Source: Bryobacterales bacterium
Lineage (GTDB): Bacteria > Acidobacteriota > Terriglobia > Bryobacterales > Bryobacteraceae
Direction of reading: 5' to 3'
DNA: 64,000 nt
NCBI GenBank assembly: GCA_020847045.1
Contig: JADLCT010000097.1
Span: forward strand, 163,788 to 227,787
Positions 52,903 to 61,554 of the stretch are shown here, piece by piece. The notes beneath the pieces were generated by a model. That model was given only the letters and a program-made list of their open reading frames with translations. It had not been told where the DNA came from and ran no database searches. A program made the translations under genes and the position numbers. Numbering within the stretch: the stretch's first letter is position 1; the number at the start of each line of letters is the position of its first letter.

Positions 52903-54150
52903 GTGTTCAAACCCTTCCTTCGATTGCTGCTGGCGGCGCTGCCGTTGCTGGCCTGGGCCGCGCCGGACGCGGCCGAGTTCCGCGCCAGGCGCGAGGCGCT
53001 GCGGCGAGCCAGTCCGGGCGCGCTCGTGTATGCGCAGGGAGGCACGGAGGCCGAGCGCGGCAACATCCGCACGGGCTTTCTGCAAGACGCGAACTTCTAC
53101 TATCTGAGCGGCTGGATGGAGCCGGGCGCGGCTCTGCTGGTGGGGCCGGAGACCGACGTGTTGCTGCTGCCCGAGCCGGACCCGGCGCGTGACCGCTACA
53201 CCGGCGCCAAGCAGCACGCCGGTTCGCCGGACATCGCCGCGCGGACGGGCTTTGCGCGTGTGGTCTCCACGAAGGAACTGGCCGCACTGGTGGCGTCGCA
53301 GCCCGGCGCGCGCCTGCTCGCCTCGCCTTCACCCGCGCCCGAGGCGCTCCGCGCCGCCGCCGGAGGCCGCGAGACGGGCTCGGCCGTGGAGGCGATCCAC
53401 CAGTTGCGGATGATCAAGTCGCCGGCCGAGATCGCGATGGTGCAACAGGCGGCCGATGTCTCCATCGAGGCGCACAAGGCGGCGTGGCGGCGCATGGGGC
53501 CCGGCCTATTTGAGTACCAGGTGGCGGCGTCGATGGGCTTCGTCTACTTCGACGCCGGCTGCGAGCATCATGCGTATCCTCCCATCGTGGCCAGCGGCCA
53601 GAACGCGATTGTTCTGCACTACCAGCGCAACAAGCGGCGCATGGACGCGGGCGATCTGCTGTTGATGGACGTGGGCGCCGAATGCGGCATGTACGCGGCC
53701 GACATTACGCGCACCGTGCCGGTGAGCGGCCGTTACACACCACGGCAGCGTGAGTTGTACAACGCCGTGCTGGCGGCGGCCGACGCGGCGATTGCGGCGG
53801 CCAAACCGGGCGCGACGCTGGAACAACTGAACGGCATCGCGCGAGAGACGCTGAAGAAAGCGGGCGAGGCGCGCGGCGGTAAGACGCTGGACAACTATCT
53901 GACCCACTTTGTCAGCCATGGCGTGGGTCTGGATGTGCATGATCCCGCCAGCCGCACGGCGCCGCTGGAGCCGGGCATGATTGTCACGATCGAGCCCGGC
54001 GTGTACATTCCTGAAGAGGCGGCCGGCATCCGCGTGGAGGACATGATTCTCATTACGCGTGATGGCGCGCGGAACATGACGGCGGCGCTGCCCCGCACGG
54101 CGCGGGCGATTGAAAGCTTCCTGGCGGCGCGTCCGAAAGCGCGCCGGTAG
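52903..54150 (+). CDS. Exported Xaa-Pro aminopeptidase (M24B family)
   Basis: Product of 415 residues: signal peptide VFKPFLRLLLAALPLLAWA, an N-terminal creatinase/AMP-N domain (GNIRTGFLQDANFYYLSGW) and a C-terminal pita-bread metallopeptidase domain. The five dinuclear-metal ligands are visible: two Asp in LLMDVGAECGMYAADITR, His in FVSHGVGLDVHD, Glu in TIEPGVYIP and Glu in IRVEDMILIT. Removes N-terminal residues preceding proline. GTG 52903 is chosen for the signal peptide and the TATACT seven bases upstream; a reading from 52807 has no signal and overlaps the divergent gene. Confidence 0.93.
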   Translation: MFKPFLRLLLAALPLLAWAAPDAAEFRARREALRRASPGALVYAQGGTEAERGNIRTGFLQDANFYYLSGWMEPGAALLVGPETDVLLLPEPDPARDRYTGAKQHAGSPDIAARTGFARVVSTKELAALVASQPGARLLASPSPAPEALRAAAGGRETGSAVEAIHQLRMIKSPAEIAMVQQAADVSIEAHKAAWRRMGPGLFEYQVAASMGFVYFDAGCEHHAYPPIVASGQNAIVLHYQRNKRRMDAGDLLLMDVGAECGMYAADITRTVPVSGRYTPRQRELYNAVLAAADAAIAAAKPGATLEQLNGIARETLKKAGEARGGKTLDNYLTHFVSHGVGLDVHDPASRTAPLEPGMIVTIEPGVYIPEEAAGIRVEDMILITRDGARNMTAALPRTARAIESFLAARPKARR

Positions 54151-54153
54151 CCC

Positions 54154-56010
54154 ATGCGCCGCACTCCGCGACTGCTCTATGCCGTGCTGCTGGCCGCCGT
54201 GTTCCTGGTGTCGGTGGCGGCGGGATGGACGACGCTGGCTGCGCAGTTGGATGCCGATGTGTACGACTTTCTGTTCCGTCTGGATCAGCGTGTGCCGCCG
54301 CCGGCCACCTCGGTGATCTACGGCATCGACGAGCCGACGCTGCGGCGGGGCGGCGGGCTGGCCGGGTTGCGGGGCATTCTGGCCGAAGGGCTGGAGAAAC
54401 TGGCGCCGTGTCTGCCTTCGGTGGTGGCTCTGGACATCGTGCTGGCCGACGAGACGGCCGACCGGGCGGCCAACCAGCGGCTGGCGCGCGCCTTGGGCCG
54501 GCTGCCTTACGTGGTGCTGGCATCGAACCTGACGGGCGGGGGACTGACGGGCGGGGGATGGGAGAATCCACTGCCGGAGTTTCCGCGCCGGGCCGTGGGG
54601 CATGTGCATTCCGACCCCGACCCCTATGACAACGTGGTGCGGCAGATTCCGCTCGAAAAGGTGTCCGGGCGCGAGCGGCAGTGGGCGCTGGCGCTGGAGA
54701 CGTTTCGCGGAAAGTTTCCCGGCGTGGAGATCGAGGAGGATCCGCGCGGGCTCACCATCGGCGGCGTGCGCCTGCCGGCGGCGCGCGAAGCGGCGCGGCC
54801 CATGCTGATTCGCTTCCGGCCGGCGGTGTCTCCGGTGCCCGAGGTGTCCTTCGCCGAACTGGCGGCCAAGGGCAACTGCACTCCGTTCTTCGAAAAGGCC
54901 GTGTTTGCCGGCATCACGGCGCAGAGCGCGGCCCAGGACCGGCATTCGACGCCGCTCAGCTTCGGGCAGACCATGGTGGGCGTGGCGATCAACGCCAACG
55001 CCTATGAGACGCTGGCGCAGCGCCGGTTTCTCCGTCCAGCGGGCAACCTGGAGACGGTGGGACTGGCTCTGGGACTGACGCTGGCCGCCGGCGCGATCTT
55101 CTACTTCTGGAGCGGTTGGAAGGCGTACGTTTCGGCGGCCGTGCTGCTGTTGGGTGCACACGCGTTCACATGGGGTGCCTTCCGCGCCGGCATGGTGTTT
55201 CCCTACACGACACCGCTGGCGGCGGTGTGGCTGGGCACGGCGGCGACGGCCTCGTTTCAGTACTTCGTCACCCGGCGTCAGTTGCGCAAGGCCGAGGCCG
55301 ACCGCGCGCGCTATCAACAGGCGATTCACTTTGTGGCGCACGAGATGCGCTCGCCTCTGACGGCGATTCAAGGGTCGAGCGAACTCATGGGCCGGTACAA
55401 GCTGCCCGAGGAGAAGCGCGCCCAGATGGCGCAGATGATCCACTCCGAGTCGCAACGGCTGGCGAGGATGATTCAAACCTTTCTCGACGTGGAGCGCTTG
55501 AGCGAAGGGCAGATGGAGTTGGCGCGCGAGCCGTTCGCGATGAGCGAGGTTATACGCGCTTCCATGGAGCGGGCGCAGCCGCTGGCCGAGCGCAAGCGGA
55601 TCCGGATGACGCTGGAAGCTTTGGAAGAGTGCGCGTTGCATGGCGACCGCGAGCTGATGGAATACGCTGTCTATAACCTTCTGACCAACGCGGTAAAGTA
55701 TTCGCCGGCCAGCACCCGCGTGACAGTGCGCGCCGGGCGCACCGGCGCGTGGCTTCGCCTGGAGGTGCGCGACGAGGGTATCGGCATGGACGAGAAAGAG
55801 GCCCGGCAGATCTTCACCAAGTTCTACCGGACCAGGAAGGCCGAGCAGAGCGGGGAGGCCGGCACGGGCATCGGACTGTCCATCGTCCAGCAAATAGTCG
55901 TCCACCACGGTGGCAGAATAGAGGTGCAGAGTACGCCCGGGGCCGGCTCCTGTTTCACGATGGTGCTGCCGGTGTGGGAGGAGTCGCGGGCCGAAGAGCC
56001 ATCGAGGTAA
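54154..56010 (+). CDS. CHASE2-domain sensor histidine kinase
   Basis: Product of 618 residues. First TM helix (LLYAVLLAAVFLVSVAAGW), a CHASE2 extracytoplasmic sensor domain (VYDFLFRLDQRVPPPATSVI, VVALDIVLADETADRAANQR, FFEKAVFAGITAQ), a cluster of TM helices (about 300-365), then the kinase core: H-box FVAHEMRSPLTAIQGSSEL with the phospho-accepting His396, N-box NLLTNAVKYSP, G1 VRDEGIGMDEKEA and G2 GTGIGLSIVQQIV. It begins 3 bp after the M24 peptidase gene and is followed 2 bp later by its response regulator, so kinase and regulator form a two-component pair, possibly in one unit with the peptidase. The signal is unknown. Confidence 0.93.
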   Translation: MRRTPRLLYAVLLAAVFLVSVAAGWTTLAAQLDADVYDFLFRLDQRVPPPATSVIYGIDEPTLRRGGGLAGLRGILAEGLEKLAPCLPSVVALDIVLADETADRAANQRLARALGRLPYVVLASNLTGGGLTGGGWENPLPEFPRRAVGHVHSDPDPYDNVVRQIPLEKVSGRERQWALALETFRGKFPGVEIEEDPRGLTIGGVRLPAAREAARPMLIRFRPAVSPVPEVSFAELAAKGNCTPFFEKAVFAGITAQSAAQDRHSTPLSFGQTMVGVAINANAYETLAQRRFLRPAGNLETVGLALGLTLAAGAIFYFWSGWKAYVSAAVLLLGAHAFTWGAFRAGMVFPYTTPLAAVWLGTAATASFQYFVTRRQLRKAEADRARYQQAIHFVAHEMRSPLTAIQGSSELMGRYKLPEEKRAQMAQMIHSESQRLARMIQTFLDVERLSEGQMELAREPFAMSEVIRASMERAQPLAERKRIRMTLEALEECALHGDRELMEYAVYNLLTNAVKYSPASTRVTVRAGRTGAWLRLEVRDEGIGMDEKEARQIFTKFYRTRKAEQSGEAGTGIGLSIVQQIVVHHGGRIEVQSTPGAGSCFTMVLPVWEESRAEEPSR

Positions 56011-56012
56011 GT

Positions 56013-57332
56013 TTGGAACCGCTCTTATTGGTTGAGGACGATGCGAGCGTCCGGAATACGATCATCACGTTCCTGGAGCTGGAAGGCTACCAGGTGCACG
56101 CTGTGTCGACGACGCACGAGGCGCTGCGGCGCCTGGGCGAGCACGCCTATCCCATCGTGCTGTCGGATATTTATTTGGATGAGCGGACGGGATTGGACGT
56201 GCTGGCGGCGGCGCGCCAGGCCAACCCGCGCTGCGCCGTGATTTTGATGACCGGGCGCGGCTCCATGGAAACGGTGATGAAGGCGACCGAAGGCGGCGCC
56301 TTCGACTACATCGCCAAGCCGTTCAAGCTCGACCACATGCTCGAGGCGTTGAAGCGGGCCGAAGCGGCGATGTCGCCCGGGGAGGAGGACGGCGAGACGG
56401 GCATCGACGACCTGCCCGAGTCGGAACTGATCGGCAGCTCGATGGCGATGGTGGAGCTGTACAAGACGATTTCGCGCGTGGCGCCCACCGACGCGACGGT
56501 GCTGATCGAAGGCGAAACGGGCACGGGCAAGGAGATGATCGCCCGGATGATTCACACGCACAGCCGGCGGGCGGGCGCGCCGTTCCAACCGGTGGATTGC
56601 GCCGCCATCGCGCCGTCATTGCTCGAAAGCGAGCTGTTCGGCGCGGTGAAGGGCGCCTACACAGGCGCCGACCGCGACCGTACGGGCGTGTTCGAGGCGG
56701 CGCATCACGGCACGGTGTTTCTGGACGAGATCGGCGAAGTGGAATTGGGCTTCCAGACCAAGCTGCTGCGCTTTCTGCAGGAGAGGACGGTGAGGCCGCT
56801 GGGCAGCGCGCGCACGCACGAGGTGGATGTGCGCGTGATCTCGGCCACCAACCGGGAAATCTCGAAGCTGGTGGAGGAGAAGAGATTCCGCGAGGATCTC
56901 TACTACCGTCTGAACGCCATTCCGCTGCGTTTGCCGCCGCTGCGCGAGCGCGCCGGCGACATTCCGCTGCTGGCGCATTATTTTCTGAAGAAGTACAACG
57001 AACGCTACGCGCTCGCCTCGAAGTTGACATCGAGCGGCGTGGAGGCGATGCAGAGCTACACATGGCCAGGCAACGTGCGCCAGTTGCAGCACATGATGGA
57101 GCGTCTGGTGATTCTGGCGCCGGCGGGGCGGATCGACGACGAAGCCGTGGGCGACGCGATCACGGCGACAGAACCGCGCGACAGCGCAAGCGAGACACTG
57201 GCCGACGCCGAGTCCGAGCAGATCCGGCGCGTGATGGCGGCGACCAACGGCAACAAGAGCCGGGCCTCGCGCATTCTCGGCATCGAGCGGAAAACGCTCT
57301 ACCGGAAATTGGAACGTTTGGGGATGGCCTAG
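56013..57332 (+). CDS. Sigma-54-dependent response regulator (NtrC family)
   Basis: Product of 439 residues. Receiver domain (LLLVEDDASVRNTI, phosphorylation site Asp52 in VLSDIYLDERTGLD, conserved Lys in DYIAKPFKL), AAA+ domain (Walker A LIEGETGTGKEMIARMIH, sigma-54 contact loop FGAVKGAYTGA with Tyr in the GAFTGA motif, Walker B GTVFLDEIGE, R-finger region) and a Fis-type HTH (ATNGNKSRASRILGIERKTL). The start is TTG 56013, five bases after GAGG (56004-56007) and 2 bp after the kinase stop; no ATG is suitably placed. It should activate sigma-54 promoters in response to the CHASE2 kinase. Confidence 0.93.
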   Translation: MEPLLLVEDDASVRNTIITFLELEGYQVHAVSTTHEALRRLGEHAYPIVLSDIYLDERTGLDVLAAARQANPRCAVILMTGRGSMETVMKATEGGAFDYIAKPFKLDHMLEALKRAEAAMSPGEEDGETGIDDLPESELIGSSMAMVELYKTISRVAPTDATVLIEGETGTGKEMIARMIHTHSRRAGAPFQPVDCAAIAPSLLESELFGAVKGAYTGADRDRTGVFEAAHHGTVFLDEIGEVELGFQTKLLRFLQERTVRPLGSARTHEVDVRVISATNREISKLVEEKRFREDLYYRLNAIPLRLPPLRERAGDIPLLAHYFLKKYNERYALASKLTSSGVEAMQSYTWPGNVRQLQHMMERLVILAPAGRIDDEAVGDAITATEPRDSASETLADAESEQIRRVMAATNGNKSRASRILGIERKTLYRKLERLGMA

Positions 57333-57336
57333 CCCG

Positions 57337-57783
57337 TTAGACGAGCTTGGCGCGGACCTTCTCGCTAAGGGTCTTTCCGTCGGCGCGTTTGCCGCCCAGA
57401 TGGGCCTGCACGGCCTTCATCACCACACCCATCTGCTTGGCGCTGGTGACGCCGGTTTCGGCCAGCGCGGCGGCGAGCGCGGCCTCGATGTCGGCCTCGG
57501 TGGCCATGGCCGGCATGTAACCTTCGATGACGGTGATTTCGGCTTCTTCCTTGGCGGCGAGCTCTTCGCGGCCGCCTTTGCGGAACATGCCGGCCGACTC
57601 GCGCCGCTGCTTCAGCAGCGTGTTCAGGATCTGCTGCGAAGCCTGCTCATCAGCCTCCTTCATGTTGTCGGCCTTGTACTTGAGCAGCGCGGTCTTGATG
57701 AAGCGGACGGCGGCCAGGCGCGTCTCGTCCTTGGCCTTCATGGCCTCGACCATGTCTTTCTGAATGCGTTCGATGAGGGACAT
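57337..57783 (-). CDS. GatB/YqeY domain protein
   Basis: Product of 148 residues, full length for the stand-alone YqeY family: MSLIERIQKDMVEAMKAKDE, RLAAVRFIKTALLKYKAD, ESAGMFRKGGREELAAKEEA and the C-terminal AKQMGVVMKAVQAHLGGKRADG. The domain is the tRNA-binding tail of GatB and is thought to aid aminoacyl-tRNA amidation; the role of the free protein is unclear. It converges on the response regulator gene with 4 bp between them. A TATACG lies three bases before the ATG. Confidence 0.92.
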   Translation of the reverse strand: MSLIERIQKDMVEAMKAKDETRLAAVRFIKTALLKYKADNMKEADEQASQQILNTLLKQRRESAGMFRKGGREELAAKEEAEITVIEGYMPAMATEADIEAALAAALAETGVTSAKQMGVVMKAVQAHLGGKRADGKTLSEKVRAKLV

Positions 57784-57943
57784 CTTCGTATAGGGTACCG
57801 CCGCGTGGCGCGGAAGGGACGCGGCCTTGTTTTTGTTATCCTGAAAAGGCTCCCATGCACATCCGAACGAACTGCATTCCGGCCAGAGGTCTGACGGTTG
57901 GCGCCCCGATTCGCGCCGGGTTGAACGAGGTGGTGTACGCGTA

Positions 57944-59533
57944 ATGAAAGTAGTGATAGCCGAACCGCTGGCGCAGGCGGCGATTGAACAGTTTCAGGCG
58001 CAGCCGGGTTGGGAGATTGTGGTGTCCAACCCGAAGGAGTACGAGGCGCATCTGGGAGACTGCGACGCCCTGGTGGTGCGCAGCGTCGTGAAGGTGAACA
58101 AGGCGGTGCTCGATCAGGCGCCGCATCTGCGCGTCATCGGCCGCGCGGGCGTAGGTGTGGACAACGTCGACATGGCCGCGGCGACGGCGGCGGGCGTCCT
58201 GGTGATGAACACGCCGGGCGGCAACGCCGTGTCGGTGGCCGAGCACACGCTGGCCTTCATGCTCTCCATGGCCCGCATGGTGCCGCAGGCCTCGGCCTCG
58301 ACCAAATCCGGCAAGTGGGAAAAGAAAAAGTTTCTGGGCAATGAGCTGCGCGGCAAGACGCTGGGCGTGGTGGGCCTGGGCGCCATTGGACGCGAAGTGG
58401 TGATCCGCGCGCGCGCCTTCGAGATGAAGATCATCGCCTGCGATCCGTTCATCACGTCGCAGACGGCCGCCAACATGGGCGTCGAGCTGGTGGATCTGGA
58501 CGCGCTCTACGCGCGCGCCGACTACATCACACTGCACGTGGGCGTGACGCCGGAAACACGCGGCATGGTGAACGCCACGGCCATCGCCAAGATGAAGGAC
58601 GGAGCGCGGCTTGTGAACTGCGCCCGCGGCGAACTGATGGATCAGGCGGCGCTGCTGGCCGGGCTCGAGTCGGGCAAGCTGGCCGGGGCGGCGCTGGACG
58701 TGTTCGAACAGGAGCCGCCGGCCGCGGGACTGCCGTTGCTGCAGCATGAGAACCTGTTCGCCTCGCCGCACATTGGCGGCTCGACCGAAGAGGCGCAGGA
58801 GATTGTCGGCATCCGGATCGCACAACAGATGGTGGAGTACCTGGCGCATGGCGTGGCGATCAACGCGGTGAACATGCCGGCGCTTTCGCCGGACCAGTAC
58901 AAAACCGTTGGTCCCTGGCTGGACGTGGCCGAGCGGCTGGGCAAGTTCGCCAGCTACATCGCCGAGGGCAATCCGAAGTCCGTGCGAATCACCTATTCGG
59001 GCGCGTTCGCCGACTCGGGTTCCAACCTCATCCGCAACGCTGGACTGGCCGGCGTGCTGGCCCGGTCGGCGGCCGGCAGGGCGAACATCGTGAATGCCAT
59101 GCAGATCGCGGGCAACCGTGGCTTGCAGACGGCCGAGCAGCATGAGACGCGCTACCAGCACCTGGACGCGCTGGTGCTGGAGTTGGAAACCGATCAGGGG
59201 ACGACCGCCGTGGAAGGCACGCTGGTGCTCGGCAAACCGCGGCTGATCCGCGTTGACGGCATTCCTCTGGAGGCGGCGCTGTCCGGCAACCTGACCTACC
59301 TGCGGAACAAGGACGTGCCAGGCGTGATCGGCCACGTGGGTACGGTGCTGGGAACCAACCGGGTGAACATCGCCAATTTCTCGTTGGGGCGGCAGGAAGC
59401 CCCAGCCAAACCGGGCGCGACGCTGGAAGCCGTAGCCATTGTCGAAACCGACGCGACGCCGGACGAACCGGTGCTTCGCCAGTTGGTCTCGCACGATGCG
59501 GTGCTGCGCGTGCGGACCGTGATTCTCGATTAG
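57944..59533 (+). CDS. serA: D-3-phosphoglycerate dehydrogenase (long form)
   Basis: First enzyme of serine biosynthesis, 529 residues, the long form with an intervening domain and a C-terminal ACT domain. Motifs: VIGRAGVGVDNVDMAAATAA, Rossmann LGVVGLGAIGREVVIRA, catalytic Arg in LVNCARGELMDQAAL, and Glu/His in FASPHIGGSTEEAQ. The C-terminal ACT domain (VPGVIGHVGTVLGTNRVNIA) probably gives serine feedback control. The 160 bp upstream (57784-57943) holds no gene. A strong terminator follows at 59578-59602. Confidence 0.97.
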   Translation: MKVVIAEPLAQAAIEQFQAQPGWEIVVSNPKEYEAHLGDCDALVVRSVVKVNKAVLDQAPHLRVIGRAGVGVDNVDMAAATAAGVLVMNTPGGNAVSVAEHTLAFMLSMARMVPQASASTKSGKWEKKKFLGNELRGKTLGVVGLGAIGREVVIRARAFEMKIIACDPFITSQTAANMGVELVDLDALYARADYITLHVGVTPETRGMVNATAIAKMKDGARLVNCARGELMDQAALLAGLESGKLAGAALDVFEQEPPAAGLPLLQHENLFASPHIGGSTEEAQEIVGIRIAQQMVEYLAHGVAINAVNMPALSPDQYKTVGPWLDVAERLGKFASYIAEGNPKSVRITYSGAFADSGSNLIRNAGLAGVLARSAAGRANIVNAMQIAGNRGLQTAEQHETRYQHLDALVLELETDQGTTAVEGTLVLGKPRLIRVDGIPLEAALSGNLTYLRNKDVPGVIGHVGTVLGTNRVNIANFSLGRQEAPAKPGATLEAVAIVETDATPDEPVLRQLVSHDAVLRVRTVILD

Positions 59534-59577
59534 GAAGCAGGACCGGGAGGGCTTCCAGATGCCTTCCGGGCGGTAAC

Positions 59578-59602
59578 CGGCGTGGGAGTCACGCCGATTT
59601 TT
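59578..59602 (+). terminator. Intrinsic terminator after serA
   Basis: CGGCGTG (59578-59584), loop GGAGT, CACGCCG (59590-59596), then ATTTTT. A second, weaker hairpin with one G-T pair (CCGGGAGG / CCTTCCGG) precedes it at about 59552-59568. Confidence 0.88.
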
Positions 59603-59672
59603 GGGAAGACGCGTAACAAAAGCAGCGGGATAGGCCGTCTTTCTGATTGCTAGAGTTTGGAGGCGTATGTTA

Positions 59673-59692
59673 CCATGAGAACGCTCTCATGG
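59673..59692 (+). repeat. 8-bp perfect inverted repeat upstream of the RRM gene
   Basis: CCATGAGA (59673-59680), loop ACGC, TCTCATGG (59685-59692). It is either an operator-like palindrome or an mRNA hairpin in the leader of the RNA-binding protein gene. It covers the start codon of a possible 28-codon upstream ORF. Confidence 0.5.
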
Positions 59693-59761
59693 ACCGCATT
59701 CCGCGTGATCCAGCGCGCATCCGCCCAGAACAAAAACCCACGGCATTGGAGTTTTGCATAG
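59675..59761 (+). CDS. Possible 28-residue upstream ORF (leader peptide)
   Basis: ATG 59675 opens a frame beginning MRTLSWTAFRVIQRAS and closing at TAG 59759-59761, four bases before ATG 59766 of the RRM gene. TATGTT three bases upstream resembles a -10 box. The RRM start has GAGG only one base away, too close for independent initiation, so translation of this ORF followed by reinitiation is conceivable. No homologue is known to me; it may be a chance ORF. Confidence 0.25.
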   Translation: MRTLSWTAFRVIQRASAQNKNPRHWSFA

Positions 59762-59765
59762 AGGA

Positions 59766-60218
59766 ATGAGTCATACCGTTTTTCTCGGAAATCTGCCGGC
59801 TTGGGTGACCGCTGACGACATCAAATCTTGGCTCATGGCCGAGAATCTGATGGCCGATCAGATCAAGGTTATCCGAAACCCGGAAACACAGGAGTCCAAA
59901 GGTTTCGCTTTTATTGAAGCCCCCAACCAGGAAGAGATGCAGTCGATCATCCGCCGGTTCGACCGTGCGCCGCTGGAGGACCGGTTGTTGCGAGCCAACC
60001 CGGCGCAACCTCCGCGCGGACGCCGGCCGGTAGGCGCTCCGGGCGCCCCCATGGCGGGAGACCGTCCCGCCAGCGCAGTGGGTGACCGCCGCCGCATGGC
60101 TCGGCCCCGTACCGGCGAGGCTCCCCCCCCGAGGGGAGACCGTCCCGACCGCGGCAAGAGCCGCGCCAAGTCCGGTTCGCCGAGCGCATTCGCCGAGGAA
60201 CTGGCCAAAGCGCTCTAA
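59766..60218 (+). CDS. RRM-type RNA-binding protein with disordered Arg/Pro/Gly tail
   Basis: Product of 150 residues. One RRM: RNP-2 HTVFLGNLPAWVTADD and RNP-1 SKGFAFIEAPN, complete within the first 80 residues. The remaining tail is a low-complexity RGD/PRG-rich basic stretch (PPRGRRPVGAPG; PRTGEAPPPRGDRPDRGKSR) that probably binds RNA without fixed structure, like cold-shock-associated Rbp proteins of cyanobacteria. Its leader holds an inverted repeat and a small upstream ORF. A TTG at 59754 in the same frame is an alternative start. Confidence 0.88.
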   Translation: MSHTVFLGNLPAWVTADDIKSWLMAENLMADQIKVIRNPETQESKGFAFIEAPNQEEMQSIIRRFDRAPLEDRLLRANPAQPPRGRRPVGAPGAPMAGDRPASAVGDRRRMARPRTGEAPPPRGDRPDRGKSRAKSGSPSAFAEELAKAL

Positions 60219-60247
60219 TTTATTCCGCTCATCCTCTAAAGCAACGG

Positions 60248-60282
60248 AACAGCGCGGGCCAACGCTCGCGCTGTTTTCGTTT
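60248..60282 (+). terminator. Intrinsic terminator after the RRM gene
   Basis: AACAGCGCG (60248-60256) pairs with CGCGCTGTT (60267-60275) around a 10-nt loop, followed by TTCGTTT. A strong 9-bp stem. Confidence 0.82.
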
Positions 60283-60406
60283 GCGATCCCGTTCAGTACC
60301 CGCCTTCTTCTCCCTTCGTTTCGTTACAAGTGATATACTTTTTCGCGGACTCGGCCCCCGTAGAGATGCCGGTCATGATTCGCACCTTACTAAGGAGGCT
60401 CGCCTC

Positions 60407-61495
60407 ATGGCAGACCTCGTATTTATTCGCACTTTCTTTGTCTTGCTGCTGGCTGGCGCGGCCTACTACCTAAGGCCGTTCGCGCTGGAGTCCTGGCCTG
60501 CCGCAACCGTGGGCGCTCTGTTGGGCATCGCCGTGGTGGCGTTTGAGGTCCGGCTTAAGCAGGTGAGCCTGAGGCGGCTGATCGGCGCCGCGGCCGGCAG
60601 CGTTCTGGGCATATTCGGCGCCTTCCTGATCGCCCTGGTGATTGACCGCGCGTTGCCCGGTCAAACCACGACGGCGCCCTTCCTCCAATTGCTGGTTCTG
60701 TTGCTGATGACCTATGTCGGACTGATCGTCGGCGCCTCCAAGGGCGATATGTTGAACCTGGCGGCGTTTGGCGGCGTCTTCGGCAGTGAAAAAACCTCCA
60801 AGCAATCCTTCAAGATTCTGGACACCAGCGTGATTATCGACGGCCGCATCGCCGACATCGCCGAAACCGGGTTCCTGGATGGCGTCATCGTGATCCCCCA
60901 GTTCGTTCTGCGGGAGTTGCAACTGGTGGCCGATTCGGGAGACTCGATGAAGCGGAACCGCGGACGCCGGGGGCTCGATATCCTGCAACGGATCCAGAAG
61001 ATGCAGCAGTTGAACGTGCAACTGCTCGAGGACGACTTCCCGAATGTGAAGGAGGTGGACCTCAAGCTGATCGAACTGGCCAAGCTCTACGACTGCAAGA
61101 TCGTGACGAACGATTTCAACCTGAACAAGGTGGCGCAACTGCATGGCGTCGAGGTGTTGAACATCAACGAACTGGCCAACGCGCTGAAGCCGGTGGTGCT
61201 GCCGGGCGAAGTCATGCGCGTGTTCATCCTGAAAGAAGGCAAGGAGTACAACCAGGGCGTGGCCTACCTGGACGATGGCACAATGGTGGTGGTGGACCAT
61301 GCGAAGCGGATGATTTCGAAGACGATCGACATCACCGTGACGAGCGTGCTGCAAACGACGGCGGGCAAGATGATTTTCGGGCGCTTCGATGAGAAGCATC
61401 ACGGCGTGTTCGATAAACATCACGCCTCCGACAGGCCCGAGAGGCCGTCACGGGAGAGCGCTTCGCCAGCCGCCGCCGCGCCGCCCACGGCCTGA
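60407..61495 (+). CDS. PIN/TRAM-domain membrane protein (YacL-like)
   Basis: Product of 362 residues: about four N-terminal TM helices (FIRTFFVLLLAGAAYYL to LLVLLLMTYVGLIVGA), a PIN nuclease-fold domain with the acidic residues visible (FKILDTSVIIDGRIADIAE; IVTNDFNLNKVA), and a TRAM RNA-binding domain (EGKEYNQGVAYLDDGTMVVV). The family occurs in Firmicutes, Acidobacteria and others, usually next to ispD, as here. AAGGAGG (60392-60398) before ATG 60407 fixes the start; the longer reading from 60281 is rejected. Likely a membrane-bound ribonuclease or toxin-like PIN protein, but activity is not established. Confidence 0.9.
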   Translation: MADLVFIRTFFVLLLAGAAYYLRPFALESWPAATVGALLGIAVVAFEVRLKQVSLRRLIGAAAGSVLGIFGAFLIALVIDRALPGQTTTAPFLQLLVLLLMTYVGLIVGASKGDMLNLAAFGGVFGSEKTSKQSFKILDTSVIIDGRIADIAETGFLDGVIVIPQFVLRELQLVADSGDSMKRNRGRRGLDILQRIQKMQQLNVQLLEDDFPNVKEVDLKLIELAKLYDCKIVTNDFNLNKVAQLHGVEVLNINELANALKPVVLPGEVMRVFILKEGKEYNQGVAYLDDGTMVVVDHAKRMISKTIDITVTSVLQTTAGKMIFGRFDEKHHGVFDKHHASDRPERPSRESASPAAAAPPTA

Positions 61496-61554
61496 AAGGC
61501 GCACGGCGCGGAACAAAAACCGTCCCTCCAGAAAGTGGAATCGAGTCGAATGCC

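Noticed and set aside
59540..59672. A possible tRNA or small RNA gene between serA and the RRM gene
   Set aside because: The visible stems are the serA terminator hairpins; no cloverleaf, T-loop or CCA-adjacent acceptor pattern was found.
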